This document shows, piece by piece, positions 51,825 through 63,003 of a stretch of 64,000 nt of DNA. The stretch spans positions 505,096,556 through 505,160,555 of the forward strand of contig NC_053392.1 of assembly GCF_905171765.1 (NCBI RefSeq), given 5' to 3'. Source of the DNA: Bufo bufo. Lineage: Eukaryota > Chordata > Amphibia > Anura > Bufonidae. A model generated the notes under the pieces. The model did no database searches and was not told where the DNA came from. It worked only from the letters and a program-made list of their open reading frames with translations. How positions within the stretch are numbered: position 1 is the stretch's first letter; every line of letters begins with the position of its first letter. The translations under genes and the position numbers were made by a program.

Positions 51825-53164
51825 TACTTACAGGTGGTAACCTTTATCTAGCAGTGGGTGCATAAGGTCCCACACAAGTTTCCCGCTAACACCCAGAGTG
51901 GGGGGACATTCTGGGGGTTAAATACAGGAATCTTGCCCCTCGTTCACACGAAACTTGTAAGTGTACCCTAAGATACTCTCACAAAGTTTGTGCAGCTTCA
52001 CGCCATACCTCGCCCGCTTAGAGGGAACATACTGGCAGAAAATTTGTCTCCCCTTGAAAGCAATGAGAGATCATCAACCGCGACCTCCCTTCCAGGTACA
52101 TAGGCCTCCAAAAATGTGGCCCTAAAGTGATCGATGACCGGCCTGATTTTGTACAGGCGGTCATAGGCAGGATCACCTTGGGGGGGACATGCTGCATTAT
52201 CTGCATAATGCAGGCATTTCCGGATGGCCTCAAACTGGGTACGTGGCATGGCCGTACTGTAAAGTGGGGTCTGGTAGAGGACGTCCCCACTCCAGCAATG
52301 CCTGACACAGTTTTTTTTTACTAGGCCCATGTGAAGCACGAGGCCGTAAAACGTCCTCATCTCGGCTGCACTCACCGGAGTCCAGCCACCGGCCCTAGCC
52401 AAAAAGGAGCCCAGGTGTTGAGCAATGAACTGTTGGGCGTTTGCTCCACCATCAGATTCACAAAGTGGTCACTGAAAAAAAGACTAAAATAGTAATATTC
52501 AGTAAAGCCCACTGTGGGAATCTGGATTCCTGCTTGGCCAACAAAATCAGGAATCACAGGCTCAAAATGCTCTGGGGTACACCAGACAAGTTCACTGGTA
52601 GGGGGCTCAGGTGGACTTATCTGGTGGGTCGGAAAACTAGTACGAGCCCCAAAGCTACTCATACTAGTTTGGTCCACAGGGTCCCTGGCATGGTGGCCCC
52701 CTTGCTCCGCCTGGCGGCGTCTCCGCCGCCTTGGGGGCTCACCATCATCGCTAGATGATGAGGAGGATGCGGATGACAAGAGGAAAGTGGGGTCATCATC
52801 GTCCTCACTGGGACTCTTGGATTCGGAGGCAAGCAGAGCGTATGCCTCCTTAGCCGAGAACGTCCGGCGTGCCATAGGGGAGTGTGTGTGTGTGTGCGTG
52901 GAAAACTTTATTCAGTGTGCGTGTGTGTGGGGGACGGGTGTTCATGTACTTACCCTAAACCTAACGATAAAAAATAAAATAAAAGATAAAAAAAAAAAAC
53001 TTAAATCCCAAAAAGTGTAAAAAAAAAAAAAAGCGCTGATCAGCGGTACGAAGCTGATCAGCGGTGGGGTGGGCGATGCGCTAACAGGGGCCGGACACTA
53101 AGAGTGCTGGCCACAGTGCATGTAAAACAAAACGAAAAAACAAACAAAACATTTGCGCCCCCAA

Positions 53165-53204
53165 AAAATGTGTGTGTGTGGGGGCGGGGGGGGGGGGGGG
53201 GGGC
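53165..53204. repeat. GT/poly-G low-complexity tract
   Basis: TGTGTGTGTGGGGGCGGG followed by about 20 G. A simple-repeat tract within the piggyBac 5' flank. Confidence 0.9.
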
Positions 53205-53901
53205 AAGCTGCAGCACCCCTGGGGGGTCTAGGGTTCCACAGCTGTGGACCCCAGACACCCGATCAGGGTGATGCAACACAATAAAATAACTTTTTTTTTC
53301 CCCCTAACTCTCCCTCACTATCCCTGCCTAATCTACCTCTCCCTACCTCTACAAAATACACTGATGTGTGCCTGATGGCACAAAAAAACTTACAATGCAG
53401 CCGAGCTCCTCTCTCTTCCGCTCCACGGACCTGTATGAGCGGGGAGAGGAGCTCCGGCAATTCAAAATTGCCGCTGCGCCCGCCCATCTGCCCAGTCGGC
53501 CAATCAGAAGCGATCCTGAGAAGTGGCGTGACCGCCACCTTTCAGGATCGCAGGACTGTGATTGGTAGTGTATTACAACACCACCGATCACTGTCCTTTT
53601 CCGGGTTATCGGGTCACCAGAGACCCAAATAACCCGGAAACGCAGCAAACCGCAGGTCTCAATTGACCTGCAGTTTGCTGCGATCGCCGACACGGGGAAG
53701 GGGGGGGGGGGGGTGTCACAGGACCCCCGTGGGCATTGTATCAAGGTGCCTGCTCAATGATTTGAGCAGGCACCTTGTTCTGATCACCGCCTGCCACGCG
53801 GCGGTGATCGGAAATACACAGGTCGTACAGGTATGCCCTGTGTCCTTAAGTACCAGGACATCAGAGCGTACCTGTATGCCTTGTGTCCGTAAGAGGCTAA
53901 A

Positions 53902-55749
53902 CAGATCAACTTCAGCATGGCCTGTTGACGCTTACCCACAGCAGTGCTACACTGCTTCCAGCTAGCGACTGATGGCTGACTGCTGTTGGAGGTGGAAGTG
54001 GAGGAGGAGGCGGCGGAAGAGAAGGAGTCGGGGTTGAAGCCAGTAATATAGCTGCTGGCGAAGACCCTGATGGACGTAGGGCCCGCAACCCTGGGTGTGG
54101 GTAGCACCTGTGCCATTCCAGGGTATGACTCACTCCTGGCCTCCACAAAATTCACCCAGTTTGCAGTCAGGGAAATGTAGCGTCCCTGGCCACCAGCACT
54201 TGTCCATGTTTCCGTGGTTAAGTTGACCTTCCCAGTAACTGCGTGGGTCAGGGCACGGGTGATGTTCTGGGACACATGCTGGTGTAAGGCGGGCACGGCA
54301 CACCGTGAAAAATAGTAGCGGCTGGGGACTGCGCAGCCTGGGACGGACGCCGACATCAGGCTGAGGAAGGCCTCAGTGTCCACAAGCCTAAATAGCAACA
54401 TTTCAAGGGCCAGTAATTTCGAAAGTTGCGCATTTAGTGCTATGGCCTGTGGGTGGGTGGGTATTTGCGCTTGCGTTCAAATGACTATGTTATGGACATT
54501 TGTACGCTGTGCTGCGCTGGGACAGGGAAGTGGATGTTGCTGATGGTTCATGCGAAGGTCCAGGTGCAGGGCGAGGGGCATCCGGGCCTGCGCCTTCGAC
54601 AGGGGATTGGCCAGCAGTGCGTAACACAGAGGAAGAGAAGGAAGTGGTGTGACCCAGGTTGTGGACCCAGGCGTTCGGCCCACTTGTTAGGGTGCTTAGA
54701 TGCCATGTGGCGGATCATGCTGGTGGTGGTGAGGTTGGTAGTGTTCACGCCCTGGCTCATTTTGGTGCGGCACAGGTTGCAAACTACCACTCTTTTGTCA
54801 TCTGCACTTTCCTCAAAAGCGCCATACTGCGGAACACCTACCCCTTGGCAAGGTAGTTTTACGCATGGGGGTGCTCGGTGTAACGGTTGTGGGCCTGTTT
54901 GGTGTGGGCCGACTTCTCCCTTTTGTAACCCCACTGCCTCTTCCAGCCTGTTGCGGTGCTGCGGATCCCTCCCCCTCTGTACTGCTGTCCTCGCTCGGCA
55001 TTTCACCTTCCCATGTTGGGTAAGTGACTTCATTGTCAACCACCTCCTCTTCCACTTCCTGACTCTGCCCTTCCTCCTGACTTGACCTTACCACAACCTC
55101 AGTGATTGATAACTGTGTCTCATCATCATCAACCTCGTGAACGAATGATTGCCGTTCACCACTGTCATCTCCTTGAGACTGTGAAGGCTCAAGAGGTTGG
55201 GAATCAGGGCACAATATGTCAGGTCCCTCTTCAAGCGTGCTGGGTGCGAGGGCCAAATGTAATAGTGGCGCTGGATAGAGCTCCTTGGAATATCCGAGTG
55301 TGGGATCACTCGTTTGGCAAGCCGCTCCATGGTGTGAGGAAGGATGATCAGAGAGAGGATTCGGTTGACCAGACTCTTGGCTACAGAGACTGGACTTGGT
55401 GGAAGAGAGGGTGGTGCTTAACTGACTGGAAGAATTATCTTCAACAATCCAACCGACCAACTGTTCGCACTGGTTCGACTTGGACAGTGTTGTCCTGCGC
55501 CGCCCAGCTAAGTTGGACATGAAGCTAAGTAACGTGGATGTTTTTTTATTTTTGTGGTCCACTGGCAGCAGGCACAGTTTCATTGCGCCCAGGGCCACGG
55601 CCTCTTTGTGCACCATCAGCATCACGCCCACTTTCCCGTCCCTTAGTGCTCGCCTTCTTCATAGTAATGGTTTTGTCACTAGATTTGGCGCAGATTGTTT
55701 TACAGTAAGCTAAAGACACCGTTTTCTGATGCAGGACAGTATATGTCAC
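53902..55749 (-). pseudogene. hAT lineage C transposase, N-terminal half
   Basis: Minus strand. The likely start near 55659 (MKKASTKGRESGRDADGAQR) gives a basic start. After a frameshift, SNQCEQLVGWIVEDNSSSQL and a long acidic/Ser linker (54813-55500) follow. A BED finger VVVCNLCRTKMSQG with RHMASKH lies at 54680-54790. In another frame (54401 down) MLLFRLVDTEAFLSLMSASV, VPSRYYFSRCAVPALHQHV and GKVNLTTETWTSAGGQGRYI appear; the usual DTW is ETW here. The frame runs into the piggyBac terminus at 53901, so the C-terminal half is cut away. At least two frameshifts. Related to hAT-A/B in the DTWTS region and the N-terminal pattern, but with a different linker. Confidence 0.85.
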
Positions 55750-56600
55750 AGAAACACACAGAATATGGACACTAGATTAGGCCCAGATTATTGGAATTTG
55801 CCCTAAAGAAACACTTTTTGGATGCAGGACAGTATATGTCACAGAAACACACAGAATATGGACACAAGATTAAGCCCAGATTTTTGGAATTTGCAAAACA
55901 AGCTCAGTTTTCGGATGCAGGACAGTATATGTCACAGAAACACACAGAATATGGACACTAGATTAGGCCCAGATTTTGGGAATTTTCAAAACAAACTCAT
56001 TTTTCGGATGCAGCACAGTAAATGTTACAGAAACACACAGAATATGGACACTAGATTAGGACCAGATTATTGGAATTTGCCCTAAAGAAACAGTTTTTGG
56101 ATGCAGGACAGTATATGTCACAGAAACACACAGAATATGGACACAAGATTAGGCCCAGATTTTTGGAATTTGCAAAACAAACTCAGTTTTCGGATGCAGG
56201 ACAATATATGTCACAGAAACACACAGAATATGGACACTAAATTAGGCCCAGATTATTGGAATTTGCTCTAAAGAAACAGTTTTTGAATGCAGGTCAGTAT
56301 ATATCACAGAAACACACAGAATATGGACACTAGATTAGGACCAGATTATTAGAATTTGCCCTAAAGAAACAGTTTTTGGATGCAGTACAGTTTTTGGATG
56401 CAGTACAGTTTTTGGATGCAGTACAGTATGTCACAGAAACACACAGAATATGGAGACTAGATTAGGCCCAGATTTGGGGAATTTGCAAATCAAACTCAGT
56501 TTTCAGATGCAGGACAGTATATGTCACAGAAACACACAGAATATGGACACTATTTTAGGCCCAGATTATTGGAATCTGCGGTACAGACACTGATTTCTGA
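55750..56600 (-). repeat. About 94-bp leader satellite of hAT-C
   Basis: ACAGAAACACACAGAATATGG recurs at about 55753, 55845, 55940, 56032 and onward (92-95 bp apart), each unit with GATGCAGGACAGTATATGTC and TTAGGCCCAGATT. About nine units; near 56375-56415 a CAGTACAGTTTTTGGATG word is itself tripled. It sits just upstream of the hAT-C transposase start. Confidence 0.9.
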
Positions 56601-57240
56601 TGTAGTTTATATTTATATTTATAGTTTTCACTATATCTGGGCCTGACAACCACACAATGTATTGAAGCGCAGATCACACAATTCACGGATTACACCGTTG
56701 ACAGCAAAAATGTGGATAGATTATGGGAGAATTTTTCTTTTATGTATTTACATTTTTTTCACTATATCTAGGCCTGACAACCACACAATGTATTGAAGCA
56801 CAGATCACACAATTCACAGATTACACCGCTAACAGCAAAAATTTGGATACATTATGGGAGAAAAATTGTTTTCTGTATTTAATTTTTTTTCACTATATCT
56901 AGGCCTGACAACCACACAATGTATTGAGGCGCAGATCACACAATTCACGGATTATACCATTGACAGCAAAAATGTGTATTGATTATGGGAGAAAAATTGA
57001 TTTCTGTATTTTAAGTTTTTGCACTATATCTAGGCCTGACAACCACACAATGTATTGTAGCGCAGATCACACAATTCACGGATTACACCGCTGACAGTAA
57101 AAATGTGGATAGATTATGGGAGAATTTTTTTTTCTGTATTTTAATTTTTTGCCTATATCTGGGCCTGACAACCACACAATGTATTGAAGCACAGATCACA
57201 CAATTCACTGATTACACCGTTGACAGCAAAAATGTGGATA
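56601..57240 (-). repeat. 130-bp leader satellite of hAT-C
   Basis: GCCTGACAACCACACAATGT recurs at 56642, 56772, 56903, 57033 and 57163, 130-131 bp apart. Each unit has CAGATCACACAATTCACGGA and GACAGCAAAAATGTGGATA. It lies farther from the transposase than the 94-bp array, so hAT-C has two successive leader satellites. Confidence 0.95.
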
Positions 57241-57743
57241 TGCAACATGCCAGTCCACAGGGGTAAAACACGTGAGGTTCACTGTGGGCCGAAGTGTACA
57301 AACAGTTCATCGGTTACTCATGGTTTAGCAGACGCCTCCCTGGGCCAGCAGTGCAGTAAAGGGGAGAGCAGCACTGGATTCTGCGGAGCACACTCGGTTA
57401 CAGGGGACACCGGCCAGGTAGTGATTGAGGTGCCATTGATGGTGACTGGGTTTCTGAGTGCTTGTGCGGCTGGGCCCCTGACTTAGGTAGTGTCGTGATG
57501 CCAGCACCTTGATGGTGCAAAATGTTGAGAGTAGTAGTAGTATGAAGTTAGAAGAATGAGGCAGGTTTAAATCCAACTGGAAACTTTACTATAACCAGGT
57601 TCTTGATAACAGTTTACATCCAGTAATAAAACAGTCTCTTATACACATGCAGGTTGGATGTGATTAATCCCATTAACAGGCTGTGCTGGTAGTAATGTGT
57701 CAGGCTAGGGTAGTTAGTTATGTACTCACTGATATTCAGCTCT
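57241..57743. other. Unclassified; possible LTR start at 57491
   Basis: No gene. TGTCGTGATGCCAGCACC at 57491 resembles an LTR end, and CACCTGACA at about 61495, beyond the TTAA element, could be the other end. The flanks GGTAG and GCCTG do not match, so this is weak. AAATTTACTATA-like and AATAAAACAG (57626) words are present. Confidence 0.3.
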
Positions 57744-57747
57744 TTAA

Positions 57748-60700
57748 CCTCTTGGGGACACAGGGCATACAGGTACGCCCTGATGTCCAGGTACTTAAAG
57801 ACACAGGGCGTACGGCCTTGTATTTCCGATCACTGCCTCGCGGCGGGCGGTGATCGGAACAGAGTGCCTTCTGAAATCATTCAGCAGGCACTCTATGACA
57901 ATGCTGAGGGGGGTCCTGTGACGCCTTCCCCCCCGTATCTGCGATCGCTGCAAACCACAGGTCATTTCAGACCTGCAGTTTGCAGCGCTTTCGGAAGTTT
58001 CTGATCCCCGCGGTCACAGAAACTTCAAAATGACACATCCTTTCATTTTTAACCCCCCCTGCAGCCCTCATTGTTATGTGCCGGCGGGCTGTGCGGGGGG
58101 GTGCAGGCGGTGCGGGCGGTGCTGGCGGTGCGGGCGCGTGATCATCCGCCAGCCCCCTCTCTCATTTCCAGGATGACCGAGGGGTTAGCAGAGTATCAGC
58201 ATATTTCTGACACTCTGCTTGAAACGGCTGACATCTGTGCTGGCACAGATGTCAGCCGTTTACCCCTTCCATGCCGCGGTCCGTAGGGACCGCTGTATGG
58301 AAGGGGTTACCAGGGATGGAGCTCCCTTCCTCTCCCATCGGGGGCTGCTGTGCCGCTTCAGCCCCCGATTCTTGACGGGATCACAGAGGGAGGGGGCCCC
58401 TCCCTCCCCATCACCCGCTGCTCTGTTGTGGCAGCAGGTGATGGTTACCACTTCACAGGCTTCCTGCTTGCCATGGTAAGGCTAAGTCTTATCAGACTTC
58501 TGCTAAAGGCAGAAGTCTGATCAGAACTAAGTGTAAAGTGAAAATACAGTACAGTACACTATATAGTGTACTGTATTGTATTATACAGACATCAGACCCA
58601 CTGGATCTTCAAGAACCAAGTGGGTCTGGGTCAAAAATTGAAAAAAAAAGGGAAAAAGTTTATCACTGATTAAAAATAAAAAAAATAAAATGCACTACAC
58701 ATGTTTGCTATAACCGCGTCTGTAATGACCTGATCTATGAAACGGTCATGTTACTTTCCCCGCAAGGTGAACGCCATAAAAATAGAAAAATTAAAACTAC
58801 AGTATGATGAAATTTTGCCCACCTTACTTCCCAAAAAAGGTAATAAAAGTGATCAAAAAAGTCATATGTACGCCAAAATGGTACCAATAAAATCGGTATC
58901 TCATCCTGCATAAAATGAGCCCCTACATGAGACAATCGGCTAAAAAGTTAAAAAAAATATGGCTCTCAGACTATGGAGACACTAAAACATGATTTTTTTT
59001 TTCTAAAATGCTGTTATTGTGTTAAAGTTAAATAAATTAAAAAAAACTATACATATTAGGTATTTCCGCGTCCGTAAGAACCTGCTCTATAAAAATTTCA
59101 CATGACCTAACCCCTCAGGTAAATACCGTATTTTTTTTTCCATAAAAACAGTGTCAAAAAAGCAATTTTTGTCACCTCACATCACAAAAAGTGTAATAGC
59201 AAGCGATCAAAAAGCCATATGCCTCCCAAAATAGTACAATCAAACCGCCATCTCATCCCGCAAAAAAATGAGCCCCTACATAGGACAATCGCCCCAAAAA
59301 ATAAAAAAATATGTCTCTCAGACTATGGAGACATTAAAACATGATTTTTTTTGTTTCAAAAATGATATTATTGTGTAAAACTTAAATAAATAAAAAAAGT
59401 ATACATAGGTATCGCCGCATCTGTAAAAACCTGCTCTATAAAAATGACACATGATCTAACCTCTCAGATGAACACAACAAAAAAATATATATAAATACGG
59501 TGTCAAAAGCCATTTTTGTCACCTTACATCACAAAAAGTGTAATAGCAAGCAAACAAAATATCATATGCACCCTAAGATAGTGCCAATCAAACCGACATC
59601 TCATCATGCAAAAAATGAGGCCCTACATAAGACAGTAGCCCAAAAAAAATAATAAAAAAATATAGCTCTCAGAATGTGGAGACACAAAAAAATAATTTCT
59701 TTCAAAAACGCTTTATTATGTAAAATTGAAACAAAACCCACCAAAAAGTAGTTATATTTGGTATTGTCACATCCGTAACAACCTGCTCTATAGAAATAGC
59801 ACACGATCTAACCTGTCAGATCAACGATGTAAATAACAAAAAATAAAAACGGTCCCAAAACAGCAAATTTTTTTTGCAAATTTTCCATTTTAATCCATTT
59901 TTCCAGTAACAAAGCAAGGGTTAACAGCCAAACAAAACTCAATATTTATTGCCCTGATTCTGTAGTTTGCAGAAACACCCCATATGTGGTCATAAACTGC
60001 TGTATGGTAAAAAGGCAGGGCACAGAAGGAAGGGAACGCCATATGGTTTTTGGAAGGCAGATTTTGCTGGACTGGTTTTTTGACACCATGTCCCTTTTGA
60101 AGCCCCCCTGATGTACCCCTAGACTAGAAACTCAGAATAAGTGACTCCATCGAAGAAACTACACCCCTATAAGGTATTCAAAACTTATTTTACAAACTTT
60201 GTTAACCCTTTAGGTGTTCCACAAGAGTTATTGGCAAATGGAGATTAAATTTCAGAATTTCTATTTTTTGTTACCTTGCCTCAAAAAAAGTGTAATCTAG
60301 AGCAACCAAAAATCATATTTACCCTAAAATAGAACCAACAAATCTGCCACCTTATCCCGTGGTTTCCAAAATGGTGTAACTTTTTTGGAGTTTCTACTGT
60401 AGGGGTGCATCAGGGGGGCTTCAAATGAGACATGGTGTAAATAAATCAGTCGAGCAAAATCTGCCTTCCAAAAACCATATGGCGTTCCCTTCCTTCTGTG
60501 CCCTGCCGTGTGCTTGTACAGCAGTTTACGACCACATATGGAGTGTTTCTGCAAAGTATAGAATCAGGGCAATAAATATTGAGTTTTGTTTGGCTGTTGA
60601 CCCTTGCTTTGTTACTGAAAAAAATTGATTAAAATGGAAAATTTGCCCAAAAATTTAAATTCTGAAATTTTATCTCCATTTGCCAATAACTCTTGTGGAA

Positions 60701-61238
60701 CACCTAAAGGGTTAACAAAGTTTGTAAAATCAGTTTTGAATAGCTTCAGGGGTGTAGTTTCTAGAATGGGGTCATTTTTGGGTGGTTTGGTTTCTATTAT
60801 GTAAGCCTCACAAAGTGACTTCAGACCTGAACTGGTCGTTAAAAAGTGGGTTTTTGAAAAATTCAAGATTTGCTTCTAAACTTCTAAGCCTTGTAACATC
60901 CCAAAAAATAAAATGGTATTCCCAAAATGATCCAAACATGAAGTAAACATATGGGAAATGTAAAGTAATAACTATTTTTGGAGGTATTACTATGTATTAT
61001 AGAAGTAGAGAAATTGTAAATTGTAAATTTGCAAATTTTCAAAATTTTTTGTAAATTTGGTATTTTTTATAAATAAAAATGATTTTTTTTTTACTCCATT
61101 TTACTAGTGTCATATGTGACGAAAAAACAATCTCAGAATTGCCTGGATAAGTAAAAGTGTTTTAAAGTTATTCACACATAAAATGACACTGGTCAGATTT
61201 GCAAAAAATGGCCTGGTCCTTAAGGTGAAAATAAGGGG
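57748..61238. mobile_element. Large TTAA element, non-autonomous (3.5 kb)
   Basis: Between TTAA at 57744-57747 and 61239-61242. The left end CCTCTTGGGGACACAGGGC matches the piggyBac terminus at 53901. The right end CTTAAGGTGAAAATAAGGGG is the inverse of the left end style of the 21393 element (CCCCTTAAGGAC, CTTGGCCATTTTTTGCAAAT). The body has repeated ATCTCATCCYGCAAAAAATG blocks (58900-59630). A block with ACACCCCATATGTGGT occurs at about 59970 and as an inverse at about 60530, making a large internal inverted repeat. No coding. It is a chimera of two TTAA-family ends. Confidence 0.75.
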
Positions 61239-61242
61239 TTAA

Positions 61243-61620
61243 TGGTGAGGCTGCCAGAAGCTAATAAGTCCTTCACCATGAAACCAAAGGTCCTTAAAGC
61301 CTGAATAAATGGCTGTTGTCCTTTGTGTCTTTATCCACTTTTTTTCCTTGACTTTCATTAAACACAGCTAGCAGCTGCACTCTCACTCCTTCAGCCCCTA
61401 CTTCTCCTCTCAACTGACTAACTAGGCCTGAACTGCACTATATATACTGTGGTGCTACCCCATCTAGTAGTGAGATGTATGTGGTGCACCTGACAGCCTG
61501 GTAAAAAAGGATTTCACATGATAATAAAATACAGCATGATATACAGATGACAACAACAAACTTTTGCAAAAGTTGACACAAACTCTAAATATAATTCATT
61601 TTTATTAATCTCTTAAAAAA
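61243..61620 (-). other. Non-coding, probably Penelope 3' tail in part
   Basis: No gene. CTATATATACTG at 61437 is TATA-like. 61560-61620 is AT-rich and continues directly into the Penelope reverse-transcriptase relic. Confidence 0.35.
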
Positions 61621-61629
61621 ATTCCTGAA

Positions 61630-62535
61630 ATTTTATCCCTCCCCCATCCCATATAAAAATTATATCATCAATAAAACGCTGCCAGAGGACGAGACCCGCC
61701 CGGGGCCGTCGGGTGGATATGCTGCTGTTCCCACCATCCGACATTCAAATTTGCGAACCCCGATGCGAATCTTGTACCCATAGCGGTCCCCCACGTCTGG
61801 AGGTAAAATTTTTCATCATATAAAAAATAATTTTTAGTTAAAATAAACATAATGCACTCTCCTAAATTTATTTGGGCTTCTGGCATATCCCCTCTTATTT
61901 TCAAAAAATATTTTACAGCATTAACCCCTTTATTATTCTTTCAGTGTACAGTGATTTCACATCTAGTGCACCAATAATGTAATTTTCTTTCCATTCTATA
62001 TTATTAAGGATCTGTAATGTATGTTTAGTGTCCTTTAAATATGTTGGGAGTACCTGTACATATGGTTGTAGTTGTTGGTCAATAGATCTAGATAGTGAGC
62101 TCGTTAAACAGTCTATACCTGACACTATTGGTCTCTCTGGTGGTCTTTGAGTATCTTTATGAGTCTTGGGATTGTGGTACAACACTGCAATTTTTGGTTG
62201 TTTATTATTAATAAAAGCAGCTTCTTTTTTTATTGAGAATGCCCAAGTCTACCTTTTTGGACTAAATTCCTCAGTTGTTTTTTAAAAATTTCTGTAGGGT
62301 CGTTCTTTCGTTTTTTATATGTCCTATTGTCACTCAATATGTTTTCAGCTTCCGTATGATAGTCTTTAATATTCATTATAACTATACCTCCGCCTTTATC
62401 GGCGGGGCGGATGATGATTTCGGTATAAATAACAAACAGTATGAAAATTGACATTATACTTTTTTTAAATGTCAATTTTTTATAATCTGGGTGACTGGTG
62501 ATCTGGGGCGCTGACCTGGCACAGCGAACAGTCAA
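61630..62535 (-). pseudogene. Penelope-like element reverse transcriptase relic
   Basis: Minus strand. ITSHPDYKKL (62475-62505) precedes IIRPADKGGGIVIMNIKDYH (about 62360-62420), a signature of Penelope-like elements, and DPTEIFKKQLRNLVQKG. In a further frame, MLYHNPKTHKD, RPPERPIVSGIDCLTSSLSR, YVQVLPTYLKDT and WKENYIIGALDVKSLYT (motif A Asp). Next NYFLYDEKFYLQTWGTAMGT, RFASGFANL (motif B), then in another frame QRFIDDIIFIWDGG (motif C FIDD, about 61645-61680). At least three frameshifts. The GIY-YIG endonuclease, which would follow, is not seen. This is a C-terminally truncated, inactive copy. Confidence 0.85.
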
Positions 62536-63003
62536 AACCAGGATAGTCCATAGTGAAATCCAACAATAATCCTTACAGGAGGCTCACAGGGCATGAGTCC
62601 GTTCCCTGAGCAAAATGTCAATAGCGGAATATCACGGAGGCTAAGGTACGTTAAAGTCTATCTTCAGGCACAAGGCTCAAACGTTGCAAAAACAGGTAGA
62701 AGCATGTTTGTAGAGAGTCCTTAGGGTAAGGCAAAACAATCAAAGTAATAAGTCTCTCACCCGGCTCTATGGCTTCAAATTGTAGGAAAGGGAATTACTG
62801 TTGAACAGGCAGGGCTGGAAGTCTTCTTCTCGGCCGCGGTTACAGAAAGTCTCTGTAATGGGCAGGCGGTTGTCCCTTAGTAGTCCGGTCGGATCTCCGA
62901 AGTGGTAGTAACTCCATAGACGTTAGTTCAAAAGATCTGGGTACTTTAGGGATTTACGAGGATCCTCCATGAGGTAGTTTTTCCTGCTGAAGTGGAACTG
63001 TAT
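62536..63003 (-). other. Downstream region of the Gypsy integrase
   Basis: No frame longer than about 60 residues. It lies 3' of the integrase gene and may be the end of the Gypsy pol or its LTR. No terminal TG/CA pair was verified. Confidence 0.35.

Larger units (their letters stand above)
49690..52875 (-). pseudogene. piggyBac-type transposase, interrupted
   Basis: Minus strand from the ATG at 52875: MARRTFSAKEAYALLASESK, an acidic Ser-rich stretch (SEDDDDPTFLLSSASSSSSS), RRRRRR, then WCTPEHFEPVIPDFVGQAGI and YYYFSLFFSDHFVNLMVEQT. In a shifted frame: GWTPVSAAEMRTFYGLVLHM, HCWSGDVLYQTPLYSTAMPR, YDRLYKIRPVIDHF and GREVAVD with the first catalytic Asp (about 52073), followed by a frameshift. 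A decayed stretch (51825-51997: ECPPTLGVSGKLVWDLMHPL) leads to the Tc1 insertion. Then come DNFYTS (second Asp, about 50205) and GRVDLSDQVLNPYNAMRKTR (third Asp, about 49900), AWYKKVAVYLVQVALYNSFV. All three Asp are visible, but frameshifts and the 1.6-kb insertion inactivate it. The family uses TTAA targets. Confidence 0.88.
49540..53901 (-). mobile_element. piggyBac element (with nested Tc1)
   Basis: A minus-strand piggyBac transposase gene lies in typical flanks. The right terminus near 53901 (CGTACAGGTATGCCCTGTGT, CTGTATGCCTTGTGTCCGTA) matches the left terminus of the TTAA element at 57748. The flanking CTAA (53897-53900) is probably a mutated TTAA. Internally, 53640-53780 has a GCAAACCGCAGGTC / GACCTGCAGTTTGC palindrome shared with 24040-24080. 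The left end is truncated against the hAT fragment at 49535. It is inserted in the hAT-C transposase gene and interrupted by Tc1 at 50212-51824. Confidence 0.8.

Noticed and set aside
54453..55085. A 210-residue plus-strand frame
   Set aside because: It is the reverse strand of the hAT-C transposase (BED finger region). The minus strand has the recognisable motifs.
57491..61495. A complete LTR around the TTAA element
   Set aside because: Ends TGTCGTGATG and CACCTGACA look right, but the flanking five bases differ (GGTAG, GCCTG) and no primer-binding site or polypurine tract was found. Kept only as a weak note.
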